Shown here one piece after another: positions 36,701 to 43,218 of a stretch of DNA of 64,000 nt. The translations under genes and the position numbers were made by a program. The first letter of the stretch is position 1; each line of letters begins with the position of its first letter. This DNA comes from Flavobacterium gelidicaeli (lineage in GTDB: Bacteria > Bacteroidota > Bacteroidia > Flavobacteriales > Flavobacteriaceae): the NCBI RefSeq assembly GCF_013294005.1, contig NZ_JABSNK010000007.1:124001-188000 (forward strand), given 5' to 3'. The notes beneath the pieces are model-generated. The model did no database searches. It had not been told where the DNA came from and was given only the letters and a program-made list of their open reading frames with translations.

Positions 36701-37097
36701 ATTGGATTTACAAAACGAGTTTGATGAGGTAGCTATCCAAAATTTAATTCCGGAACACTTACGTGAAGGTAGCGCTGCCGATTTCTTGACTAAATTGAAA
36801 GAGTTTGATCCTATTTATGATAAAATAAAGAAAGATCAAAAACCGAATCATGTTTTGAGATACATAGGGGAGTTGTCTGGAGATTTACAACATGACAAAG
36901 GAATTTTGGAAGTAAAATTAGTTTCCGTACCTTCGGATACCGCTTTGGGTGGGTTAAAAGGATCGGATTCTTTCTTCGAAATCTACACAGAATCGTACGG
37001 AGACCGACCAATCGTAATACAAGGAGCTGGAGCTGGATCAGCAGTTACTGCAAGAGGCGTTTTTGGAGATATTTTGAGACTATCGGATAAGGGATAA
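33705..37097 (+). CDS. thrA: Fused homoserine O-acetyltransferase / aspartokinase / homoserine dehydrogenase
   Basis: This 1130-residue protein joins three steps of the aspartate pathway. Residues about 1-325 are a MetX-like alpha/beta hydrolase with nucleophile S128 in GGSVGG, and H304 in the GHDAFL motif. An aspartokinase starts at M328 (MKIVKFGGKS, residues 328-337) with DGIYTANPEL and ACT-like regulatory repeats. Homoserine dehydrogenase begins near 775 with the NAD(P) motif GHGLVG (781-786) and has YETNVGAGLPLIDT and FTEPDPREDLCGNDVGRK. The start is TTG at 33705; another TTG lies two codons on. It is controlled by an S-box and probably by tandem attenuators upstream. Confidence 0.93.
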   Translation: MTLENKPTHIAIQNFTTHNGAVYATLNLSYQVFGAPLHTAPIILINHALTGNSQVIGESGWWNDIVGIDKTIDTRKYTIVSFDVPGNGFNSATIENYRDFIARDIARIFIEGLRVLKIDSLFALIGGSVGGGIAWEILALEPKLAQNFIPIATDWKATDWLIANCYLQEQILNNSKKPIEDARIHAMLCYRTPESFKEKFNRDINVQLETFQVESWLNYHGEKLEKRFQLAAYKMMNQLLKTIDITRNHESLELIISKVEANIYIVGINSDLFFTAKENRETYMEIKKFKNNVFYSEIDSAHGHDAFLMEYEQLDNLLEVVFKNKKQMKIVKFGGKSLANGEGINKVLDIIESKIKQEEKIAVVVSARGKATDELDDILTIAAKNGNYKPLLESFKTYQKDGFDAVDFSAEFDKLDKLFEGVSLIGDYSDKIKDQVLAQGEVLAAKLVVFLLNQKNIPAKLADTRELIITDSNFGDAQPVDAISKKNVIQVFKENKDSVLVLTGFIGSNAKQETTTLGRNGSNYTASLIANYINAEELQNFTHVDGIYTANPELVLDAKKIESLSYNEANEMANFGANILHAKTIIPLLEKNIPLRILNTFNHENKGTLITSNSNASGIKTLSVLENVALVNLEGRGLLGKTGVDARIFKVMGDNDISVSIISQGSSERGIGLVVAADKATKAMIELEKEFENDFYSKDVNKITVVDNVSVISIIGQDLSTFHKPYTALIKNKIVPILFNNTVTGKNVSLVVRKSELNKALNVIHGEIFGVAKKINIAIFGHGLVGGTLINQILESAKAIEKRKDVKLNVFAIANSKKVLLNKNGVAADWKNQIDTNGASYTIDDVIAYANEHHLENLIAVDNTASATFVENYIPLAEHSFDLISSNKVANTLSYGFYKELRNVLAENQKNYLYETNVGAGLPLIDTIKLLHLSGENITKIKGVFSGTLSYLFNHFSAKDVPFSEILKEAIDSGFTEPDPREDLCGNDVGRKLLILARELDLQNEFDEVAIQNLIPEHLREGSAADFLTKLKEFDPIYDKIKKDQKPNHVLRYIGELSGDLQHDKGILEVKLVSVPSDTALGGLKGSDSFFEIYTESYGDRPIVIQGAGAGSAVTARGVFGDILRLSDKG

Positions 37098-37157
37098 AAT
37101 GGGATATTTAGATCCCAAAATTAAGTACTTTTGAGTTTAAAAAAAAATTAAAAAAAA

Positions 37158-37844
37158 ATGAAAAAAATTATTGTTCTCTTTTGTCTAATGTCAATTAGCA
37201 TGCAGGCAAAGTTTATAAAAGCAACACTTACTTTTGAAAATGGTACCACAAAAGAAGGTTTTGCAGAAATGGTTGAAATAAATGATTCAAAAGTTAAGTT
37301 TAGACTTACTGAAAAGGGAGATACCGAAAAAATACTAAGTGAAGGTCTTAAAAAAATAGCGTATATTGATAGCGAAGGTAATATAACCATAGCTGAAAGA
37401 CTTTTTATTAAAACGGACAAAGGAGAAAAAGGAATTAAGCAAACAGACAAAAAATATTGGCTTTATGTTGTTTATTCAAAGGGTATTAAGCTTGCAGTAG
37501 ATATTGCTGTGTCAACACTTAGATACAACCCTTCAAATGGGACTAGTACAGGAATGGGTGGCGGTACAATTCTTTACATGGGTAAAGAAAAAGAAGATGG
37601 TGTGTTTTTTGTTTTTTATTTGTCTGACATGATGTCTGTTAACGTTGGAATGGATAAATCAGTTAGAAAACATTGTGATTTATTGTTTAAAGATTGTCCC
37701 AAATTTTTAGCTGCCGTTAATGCTGAAAACTTCAAAAAAAATACTTTGATAAACAAGTTAATTGAGTTGTATGAAACCAACGATTGTAATAAACCTATTA
37801 AAGTAGAAGCTCCGGAAAAAGCTAGTCCTAAAAAGAAAAAATAA
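37158..37844 (+). CDS. Secreted protein of unknown function
   Basis: The 228-residue protein starts with a signal peptide (MKKIIVLFCLMSISMQAKF, cut expected near residue 17). The mature part has beta-rich segments (ATLTFENGTTKEGFAEMVEI), a Gly-rich GTSTGMGGGTILYMG, three cysteines near 172-206 and a basic tail ending PKKKK. I do not recognise a family. It lies 60 bp after thrA and 104 bp before osmC. Confidence 0.7.
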   Translation: MKKIIVLFCLMSISMQAKFIKATLTFENGTTKEGFAEMVEINDSKVKFRLTEKGDTEKILSEGLKKIAYIDSEGNITIAERLFIKTDKGEKGIKQTDKKYWLYVVYSKGIKLAVDIAVSTLRYNPSNGTSTGMGGGTILYMGKEKEDGVFFVFYLSDMMSVNVGMDKSVRKHCDLLFKDCPKFLAAVNAENFKKNTLINKLIELYETNDCNKPIKVEAPEKASPKKKK

Positions 37845-37947
37845 TAAAGTTTTATCTAAGAAATAAAAAAATATAAGTTGTTGGCGTTTTTTAAAGTCGG
37901 TTTATAGGCTTTCAAAAGATACAAGAGCAACGTTCAAAAAAAACAGT

Positions 37948-38394
37948 ATGAAAATTACATTAAATAGAGTAAATGACAATTTCCATTTCGAATTAAAAAA
38001 CGAAAGAGGACATATAGTAAACGTAGACAGCCGCCCAGAATTTGGAGGCGATGATCAAGGACCAAGCCCAATGGAATTAGTATTAATGGGTGTTGCTGGA
38101 TGTAGTGCCATTGATATGATTTCGATTCTAAAAAAACAACGCCAAGTAATCACTTCATTCAAAGCTGAGGTCGAAGGAGAACGCGTGCAAGTAGGCGAAG
38201 CAAAACCTTTTAAGGATATCTATTTGGTGTTTTCGTTGGAAGGAGATATAAAAGAAGACAAAGCTGCAAAAGCTGCCCAACTTTCTTTTGATAAATATTG
38301 CTCGGTTTCTAAAACATTGGAGCCAACAGCGACAATACATTACAAAGTAATTTTGAATGGGATCCCCCTAACCCCCGAAGGGGGAACGCTATAG
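37948..38394 (+). CDS. OsmC-family peroxide-handling protein with repeat-derived C-terminus
   Basis: OsmC/Ohr proteins reduce organic hydroperoxides using two cysteines. Here these are C52 in MGVAGCSAIDM and C118 in FDKYCSVSKTL. The 148 residues include the family motif GGDDQGPSPMELVLMG. From residue 139 (GIPLTPEGGTL at the end) the coding sequence runs through a GC-rich palindromic repeat at 38362-38386, so the last ten residues come from the repeat and not from the family. It lies just before the MetZ-like gene and may share its transcript. Confidence 0.85.
   Translation: MKITLNRVNDNFHFELKNERGHIVNVDSRPEFGGDDQGPSPMELVLMGVAGCSAIDMISILKKQRQVITSFKAEVEGERVQVGEAKPFKDIYLVFSLEGDIKEDKAAKAAQLSFDKYCSVSKTLEPTATIHYKVILNGIPLTPEGGTL
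38362..38386 (+). repeat. GC-rich palindromic repeat, element 1 (after osmC, inside its 3' end)
   Basis: ATCCCCCTAACCCCCGAAGG followed by GGGAA is the forward (3' side) form of the family. It is inversely oriented to element 2 at 38464-38488, about 78 bp away. Confidence 0.75.
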
Positions 38395-38463
38395 ATTATG
38401 GTGAAAATCACAATCTGAGAGAATTAATAATATTTAGTAACAATTTAAATCACCCCAGTATCA

Positions 38464-38488
38464 ATTCCCCCTTTGGGGGTGAGGGGGC
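38464..38488 (-). repeat. GC-rich palindromic repeat, element 2 (before the MetZ-like gene)
   Basis: TTCCCCCTTTGGGGGTGAGG then GGGC is the reverse form; it ends 6 bp before the ATG of the MetZ-like gene. Confidence 0.75.
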
Positions 38489-38494
38489 TATTTT

Positions 38495-39667
38495 ATGGAA
38501 AATAATAATTTCGGTTTTGAAACCGAAGCCATCCGCACCCAATTAGAACGCACACAATATTTAGAACATTCGGTTCCTTTGTACTTGACTTCAAGTTTTG
38601 TATTTGAAGATGCAGAAGACATGCGTGCCTCATTTGCAGAAGAAAAAGACCGAAATATCTACAGCCGCTACAGCAATCCAAATACTAATGAGTTTGTAGA
38701 AAAAGTATGCAAAATGGAAGGAGCAACTGCTGGTTTTGCCTTTGCTTCTGGGATGGCTGCGGTGTATTCGACCATGGCTGCTTTATTGCAATCTGGTGAT
38801 CATATTGTCTCGTCAAGTAGTGTTTTTGGAGCGACGCATTCCTTGTTTGTGAACTATTTTCCAAAATGGAACATTCAAACATCCTATTTTGACATCAATA
38901 AACCAGAAACTATCGAAAGTTTTATCACCCCAGATACAAAGATTCTTTTCGCAGAATCACCAACAAATCCTGCGGTTGATATTATCGATTTAGAATTGCT
39001 GGGAAATATTGCCAAAAAGCACAATCTGATTTTAATCATCGACAATTGTTTTGCGACGCCTTATTTACAGCAACCTATAAAATGGGGAGCGCATTTAGTA
39101 GTGCATTCTGCTACGAAATTAATGGACGGACAAGGACGCGTTTTGGGCGGAGTAACAGTGGGAGATCCTGAGTTGATTCAGAAGATATACTTATTCAGCC
39201 GATTAACAGGGCCATCATTATCACCGTTTAATGCTTGGGTTTTGTCAAAGAGTTTGGAGACTTTGGCTATTCGATTAGACAGACATTGCGAAAATGCATT
39301 GAAAGTTGCTGAGTTCTTAGAGCAGCATCCCAATGTAAATAAAGTGAAATATCCGTTTTTGAGATCGCATCCGCAACACGAAATCGCCAAAAAACAAATG
39401 AAAGCTGGTGGTAACATTGTCGCTTTCGAAATAAAAGGTGGACTGGAAGCAGGTCGAAATTTTTTAGATAAGATAAAACTGTGTTCGCTTTCGCCAAATT
39501 TAGGTGACACAAGAACCATTGTTACACATCCTGCCTCTACAACGCATAGTAAATTATCTGTGGAGGAACGCTTAAAAGTTAGTATTTCAGATGGTTTGGT
39601 ACGTGTATCTGTAGGATTAGAAACAGTCGCTGATGTCATTGCAGATTTAAATCAGGCTTTAGATTAA
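38495..39667 (+). CDS. metZ: Trans-sulfuration PLP enzyme, MetZ/MetB-like
   Basis: This 390-residue Cys/Met-metabolism enzyme has the PLP lysine K208 in VVHSATKLMDGQGRVLGG, a substrate loop YSRYSNPNTNEF and DTRTIVTHPASTTHSKL. Its shorter length than the MetY enzyme at 31320 fits O-succinyl/acetylhomoserine sulfhydrylase (MetZ) or cystathionine gamma-synthase/lyase. The neighbourhood of cysteine/sulfide genes supports homocysteine synthesis from sulfide, but specificity cannot be decided. A paralogue in the same window suggests distinct roles or regulation. Confidence 0.85.
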   Translation: MENNNFGFETEAIRTQLERTQYLEHSVPLYLTSSFVFEDAEDMRASFAEEKDRNIYSRYSNPNTNEFVEKVCKMEGATAGFAFASGMAAVYSTMAALLQSGDHIVSSSSVFGATHSLFVNYFPKWNIQTSYFDINKPETIESFITPDTKILFAESPTNPAVDIIDLELLGNIAKKHNLILIIDNCFATPYLQQPIKWGAHLVVHSATKLMDGQGRVLGGVTVGDPELIQKIYLFSRLTGPSLSPFNAWVLSKSLETLAIRLDRHCENALKVAEFLEQHPNVNKVKYPFLRSHPQHEIAKKQMKAGGNIVAFEIKGGLEAGRNFLDKIKLCSLSPNLGDTRTIVTHPASTTHSKLSVEERLKVSISDGLVRVSVGLETVADVIADLNQALD

Positions 39668-39742
39668 ATTGGGTGCTTGTTATTGCGAAAATTAGATTGT
39701 AGATTTGGTATCAATAATGAAATAAATATCAGTTACTAAATT

Positions 39743-40153
39743 ATGCTTTCAAAGAAAACTAAATACGGAATCAAAGCTTTGACTTTTTTGGCTCGCCAAG
39801 AAGATCAAACACCGGTTGCCATTGCTGATATTGCAAAAAGTGAAAATATTTCTGTTAAGTTTTTAGAAAGTATATTATTGCTATTACGTCATTCTGGTTT
39901 TTTAGGTGCTAAAAAAGGAAAAGGCGGAGGTTATTATTTAATCAAAGAGCCAAAGGACATTAATATGGCCAAAGTATACCGAATCCTTGAAGGACCGATT
40001 GCCTTATTGCCATGTGCTAGTCATAATTTTTATGAAAAGTGTGACGACTGTCAAGATGAGGTTTCTTGTGCAGTTCGAAAATTAATGACTGAAGTAAGAG
40101 ATAATACACTACAAATATTAGAGAATAATACACTGGCAGATATTGCCTTTTAA
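39743..40153 (+). CDS. Rrf2-family transcriptional regulator
   Basis: This 136-residue winged-helix regulator begins MLSKKTKYGIKALTFLA and has IADIAKSENISVKFLESILLLL (recognition helix) and the wing KKGKGGGYYL. Four cysteines, C91, C100, C103 and C109, could hold an iron-sulfur cluster or act as a sensor; in CymR/IscR relatives this region senses cysteine or cluster supply. It sits 75 bp after the MetZ-like gene and next to the sulfate-assimilation genes. A shared operator-like sequence before tauE and cysH is its most likely target (inference). Confidence 0.88.
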   Translation: MLSKKTKYGIKALTFLARQEDQTPVAIADIAKSENISVKFLESILLLLRHSGFLGAKKGKGGGYYLIKEPKDINMAKVYRILEGPIALLPCASHNFYEKCDDCQDEVSCAVRKLMTEVRDNTLQILENNTLADIAF

Positions 40154-40182
40154 ATATGTGAATTCATTTGTGGTTAAAATAT

Positions 40183-40218
40183 AAAAAGCCCCTTGCTATT
40201 TTCTAGTAAGGGGCTTTT
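40183..40218. terminator. Bidirectional terminator between the Rrf2 and tauE genes
   Basis: AAAAGCCCCTTGCTA pairs with TAGTAAGGGGCTTTT around loop TTTTC. It lies between convergent stops at 40153 and 40237 and has A- and T-runs on the two sides. Confidence 0.88.
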
Positions 40219-40236
40219 CACATCTTAAATTTTAAA

Positions 40237-41025
40237 TTAAGCCATGAAAACTAATTTGTAACCTACAAAGAATAACATTCCTGCAATTGCATTTCGTAAA
40301 AATAAATCAGGAACTTTACCGCTTAACATGCTTCCTATAAATATTCCTGGTAGCGACCCCATTAGTAGTTGCGCTAGTAAACCCAAATCTAAATTTCCCA
40401 TACTGGCATGACCAAGTCCTGCGACTAAAGTTAAGGGAACGGCATGAGCTATTTCGGTACCCACTAATTTTGGTGTTGCTAATAGTGGGTATAAAAAGAA
40501 CAATGTCACTGTCCCTAAAGCTCCTGCGCCAATAGAGGTTAAAGTTACCGTAGCTCCTAGCAATACTCCAATCGCCACAGTTAACCAATTTTGCGTACGA
40601 CTCTCAGTGTGAAATTTGTTTCCAGAATGCTTTTGAGAGATAGCCAATAATTTTTTCTTGAACAATACCGCTATTGAAGTAAATAGAAGTGCCCAACCCA
40701 AACTATATTTGATTACTGAATTCAATGAGGAGATATCCGCCTTTATACTATGTAAAATCCATAAGGTAATTAATGCCGCTGGTACACTTCCAAGAGAAAG
40801 CCATCCAGTTATTTTCCAATTAATATTATTCTTTTTATGGTGCACATAGATACCTCCCATTTTTGTGAAAGCAGCATATAGTAAATCAGTACCAACCGCC
40901 GTTGTGGGAGGGATGCCAAACCACAATAATATAGGAGTCATCAATGAACCACCACCTACACCTGTGAGTCCCACTATAAAGCCTACCGTCAAACCTGCAA
41001 TGATCAAACCCAACTGAAAATCCAT
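40237..41025 (-). CDS. TauE/SafE-family membrane exporter (probable sulfite/sulfur-anion permease)
   Basis: This 262-residue membrane protein has about eight hydrophobic helices and the repeated family motif: GLTVGFIVGLTGVGGGSLMT near the N-terminus and LGATVTLTSIGAGALGTVTL in the second half. TauE/SafE proteins move sulfite, sulfoacetate or related anions. Placement beside the regulator and divergent from cysH, with a similar operator-like site, suggests a role in sulfur handling. The direction of transport cannot be told. Confidence 0.85.
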   Translation of the reverse strand: MDFQLGLIIAGLTVGFIVGLTGVGGGSLMTPILLWFGIPPTTAVGTDLLYAAFTKMGGIYVHHKKNNINWKITGWLSLGSVPAALITLWILHSIKADISSLNSVIKYSLGWALLFTSIAVLFKKKLLAISQKHSGNKFHTESRTQNWLTVAIGVLLGATVTLTSIGAGALGTVTLFFLYPLLATPKLVGTEIAHAVPLTLVAGLGHASMGNLDLGLLAQLLMGSLPGIFIGSMLSGKVPDLFLRNAIAGMLFFVGYKLVFMA

Positions 41026-41041
41026 AACAAAATATTTTGGA

Positions 41042-41049
41042 CAAAATTA
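41042..41049 (-). promoter_or_regulatory. Candidate -7 promoter box for tauE
   Basis: The minus-strand TAATTTTG fits TAnnTTTG, 17 bp before the ATG. The operator-like site at 41069-41084 would overlap the -33 region. Confidence 0.5.
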
Positions 41050-41068
41050 ACTACTATTTTATTATTAT

Positions 41069-41084
41069 CCTATAGGGGAAGTAG
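41069..41084 (-). promoter_or_regulatory. Operator-like site before tauE
   Basis: Minus-strand CTACTTCCCCTATAGG shares CTACT-N3-CC-N-ATAGG with the site before cysH at 41296-41311. Matches continue outside (TA-TCTACT on the left, TAAT on the right). The core CCTATAGG is a perfect dyad. Binding by the nearby Rrf2 regulator is inferred. Confidence 0.55.
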
Positions 41085-41278
41085 ACTAATGAATATTTTT
41101 ATTCAATTTTGCGAATATGTTATTGAAATAGCCATTGTATTTTGAAATAGTAATTTGGAGAGCAGTATTTTTTAGAAATATTTAATAACTGCTGTAAACC
41201 GCTATTGTTTAAGACTTCAGACAAAATTCGAGAGTAAATAAAATACTTGTTTTTATTTTTTTGTTAGGATTTAAGTGT

Positions 41279-41286
41279 TACTTTTG
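41279..41286 (+). promoter_or_regulatory. Candidate -7 promoter box for cysH
   Basis: TACTTTTG fits TAnnTTTG, 52 bp before the cysH ATG. A TTG at 41261-41263 is 15 bp upstream, a little short. The operator-like site begins 9 bp downstream. Confidence 0.5.
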
Positions 41287-41295
41287 TAATCTAAT

Positions 41296-41311
41296 CTACT
41301 AATCCGATAGG
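41296..41311 (+). promoter_or_regulatory. Operator-like site before cysH
   Basis: CTACTAATCCGATAGG has the same CTACT-N3-CC-N-ATAGG pattern as the tauE site and lies just after the -7 box, over the expected transcript start, as a repressor site would. The rest of the 313-bp tauE-cysH gap shows no other feature. Confidence 0.55.
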
Positions 41312-41338
41312 GTAATGGATTTTTATTAAATTAGACAA

Positions 41339-42040
41339 ATGAGCGCAATAATAGTACAAGCATTAATAGACAAAACAAAAGACTTTTCAATTGAAGAGAC
41401 TTTTGCTTTTTTGGCAGAGGAATATAAAGATAAGGTGGTTTTTTCTACGTCTTTCGGGCAAGAAGATCAAGTGATCACGGCGTTGATTGCAAATAGTAAT
41501 ACGGCTATCACTATTTTCACTTTAGATACGGGTCGGTTGTTTCAAGAAACTTATGATGTTTTTCATAAGACATTAAAGAAATACAAAAAGCACATTGAAG
41601 TATATTTTCCTGAAGCGACTGATGTTCAAAACTTATTGAATGCAAAAGGTCCTAATAGTTTTTATGAGTCGGTTGACAATAGAAAAGAGTGTTGTTTTAT
41701 TCGAAAAGTAGCACCATTGACTAAAGCCTTAAAAGGAAATTCAGTTTGGATTACAGGATTAAGAGCAGAGCAATCAGACAACAGAAATGATTTACATCTT
41801 TTTGAATATGACTCGAAATTTGAAATTATCAAGTTCAATCCGCTTTTAAAATGGACTTTGAGAGAAGTAGAGGATTATATAGAGCTTAATAATGTTCCTC
41901 AAAATGCTTTGCATAAAAAAGGATTTGTTAGCATAGGTTGTGCGCCTTGTACCAGAGCAATCGCAGAAGGTGAAGACATTAGAGCCGGTAGATGGTGGTG
42001 GGAATCAAGCCATAAAGAATGTGGTTTACACGGGAAATAA
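41339..42040 (+). CDS. cysH: Adenylyl-sulfate (APS) reductase of the iron-sulfur type
   Basis: CysH reduces activated sulfate to sulfite. The 233-residue protein has the [4Fe-4S] ligand set C118-C119 and C201-x-x-C204, which marks the APS-using type, and the active-site cysteine C228 in KECGLHGK. STSFGQEDQVITALI is the nucleotide-binding start. No APS kinase (cysC) is in the cluster, consistent with direct APS reduction. It is first in the cysH-D-N-sulfite reductase series. Confidence 0.93.
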   Translation: MSAIIVQALIDKTKDFSIEETFAFLAEEYKDKVVFSTSFGQEDQVITALIANSNTAITIFTLDTGRLFQETYDVFHKTLKKYKKHIEVYFPEATDVQNLLNAKGPNSFYESVDNRKECCFIRKVAPLTKALKGNSVWITGLRAEQSDNRNDLHLFEYDSKFEIIKFNPLLKWTLREVEDYIELNNVPQNALHKKGFVSIGCAPCTRAIAEGEDIRAGRWWWESSHKECGLHGK

Positions 42041-42102
42041 AGTTCAAAAATAAGTAGATAGAGGTTCTAATTAAGATTTATAAACGAATATAACTCCGTT
42101 TG

Positions 42103-42137
42103 CTCTCCCCCTCTTTCGGAGGGGGTTGGGGGGAGGA
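42103..42137 (-). repeat. GC-rich palindromic repeat, element 3 (before cysD)
   Basis: The reverse form, CTCTCCCCCTCTTTCGGAGG then GGGTTGGGGGGAGGA, ends 13 bp before the cysD ATG. No forward partner follows cysH. Confidence 0.8.
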
Positions 42138-42150
42138 TAAAACAAAAGAC

Positions 42151-43050
42151 ATGAGTTCAATATTAAAAACAAACGCATTAGAAAGCGAAGCGATATACAT
42201 TTTTAGAGAAGTAATTTCTCAATTTGATAAGCCAGTTTTGCTTTTTTCTGGAGGAAAAGATTCAATTACATTGGTTCGCTTAGCGCAGAAAGCGTTTTTT
42301 CCTGCTAAGATTCCGTTTCCGTTATTGCACGTAGATACGGGGCATAATTTTCCAGAAACAATAGAATTTAGAGACCGATTGGTAAAAGAATTAGGTTTAG
42401 AATTAATCGTTCGTAATGTACAAGATGCAATTGACGAAGGTAAGGTTGTTGAAGAAACTGGGAAATACTCTAGTAGAAACAGTTTGCAAACAACCACTTT
42501 ATTAGACGCAATCGAAGAGTTTAAATTTGATGCTTGTATTGGTGGTGCTCGTCGTGATGAAGAAAAAGCGAGAGCTAAAGAGCGTATTTTTTCTGTTCGT
42601 GATGACTTTGGTCAATGGGATGAAAAAAACCAACGTCCAGAATTGTTTGATTTATTAAATGGTAAAATCGAAAACGGTCAAAACGTACGTGTTTTTCCTA
42701 TTTCGAACTGGACAGAATTGGATGTTTGGAGTTACATCGAACAAGAGCAAATCGAGATTCCTTCCATTTACTTTTCACACAAGCGTAAAGTATTCTTGAG
42801 AGATGGAATGATTTGGTCACACTCTCCATATGTGTACCAAGAAGAAAACGAAGAAATTGAAGAACGCATTGTTCGTTTTAGAACAGTGGGTGATATGAGT
42901 TGTACTGCAGCAGTTGATTCGTATGCAGCAACAATCTCAGAAGTAGTAGGCGAAATTAGAGCTTCTACAATCTCTGAAAGAGGTGCTCGAATTGACGATA
43001 AACGTTCAGAGGCAGCGATGGAGAAAAGAAAACAACAAGGATACTTTTAG
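42151..43050 (+). CDS. cysD: Sulfate adenylyltransferase subunit 2
   Basis: CysD and the GTPase CysN form ATP sulfurylase, making APS from sulfate and ATP. The start is ATG 42151 (MSSILKTNALESEAIYIFRE); a longer frame would translate the GC-rich repeat. The 299-residue protein has the PP-motif LLFSGGKDSITLVRLA, LHVDTGHNFPETIEFRDRL and CIGGARRDEEKARAKERIFS. It is followed by cysN after a repeat-filled gap of 168 bp. Confidence 0.95.
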   Translation: MSSILKTNALESEAIYIFREVISQFDKPVLLFSGGKDSITLVRLAQKAFFPAKIPFPLLHVDTGHNFPETIEFRDRLVKELGLELIVRNVQDAIDEGKVVEETGKYSSRNSLQTTTLLDAIEEFKFDACIGGARRDEEKARAKERIFSVRDDFGQWDEKNQRPELFDLLNGKIENGQNVRVFPISNWTELDVWSYIEQEQIEIPSIYFSHKRKVFLRDGMIWSHSPYVYQEENEEIEERIVRFRTVGDMSCTAAVDSYAATISEVVGEIRASTISERGARIDDKRSEAAMEKRKQQGYF

Positions 43051-43052
43051 AA

Positions 43053-43085
43053 TCCCCACCCCAACCCTCCCCGAAGGGGAGGAGG
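43053..43085 (+). repeat. GC-rich palindromic repeat, element 4 (after cysD)
   Basis: The forward form, TCCCCACCCCAACCCTCCCC then GAAGGGGAGGAGG, starts 2 bp after the cysD stop and is inverted relative to element 5. Confidence 0.85.
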
Positions 43086-43174
43086 TCAAAGCCGATTAGT
43101 AGTAATTTCGAGTTTTGATCTTTAAAGGAAGAAAATAAAAAATATATTAGTTCATAAAAACATACCAGACTCGT

Positions 43175-43207
43175 CTCCCTCCCCTTCGGGGAGGGCCGGG
43201 GTGGGGA
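43175..43207 (-). repeat. GC-rich palindromic repeat, element 5 (before cysN)
   Basis: The reverse form, CTCCCTCCCCTTCGGGGAGG then GCCGGGGTGGGGA, ends 11 bp before the cysN ATG. With element 4 it bounds a 155-bp unit. Confidence 0.85.
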
Positions 43208-43218
43208 AAAATAAGAAT

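Noticed and set aside
41086..41143. Short frame starting MNIFIQF before cysH as another leader peptide
   Set aside because: No terminator or alternative hairpin follows it, and no biased codon run fits sulfur metabolism.
42100..42150. Longer starts for cysD, and likewise cysN (43201), sulfite reductase (44629) and the flavoprotein (48353)
   Set aside because: In each case the extra codons lie mainly in GC-rich palindromic repeats, and the family-typical N-terminus starts at the later ATG.
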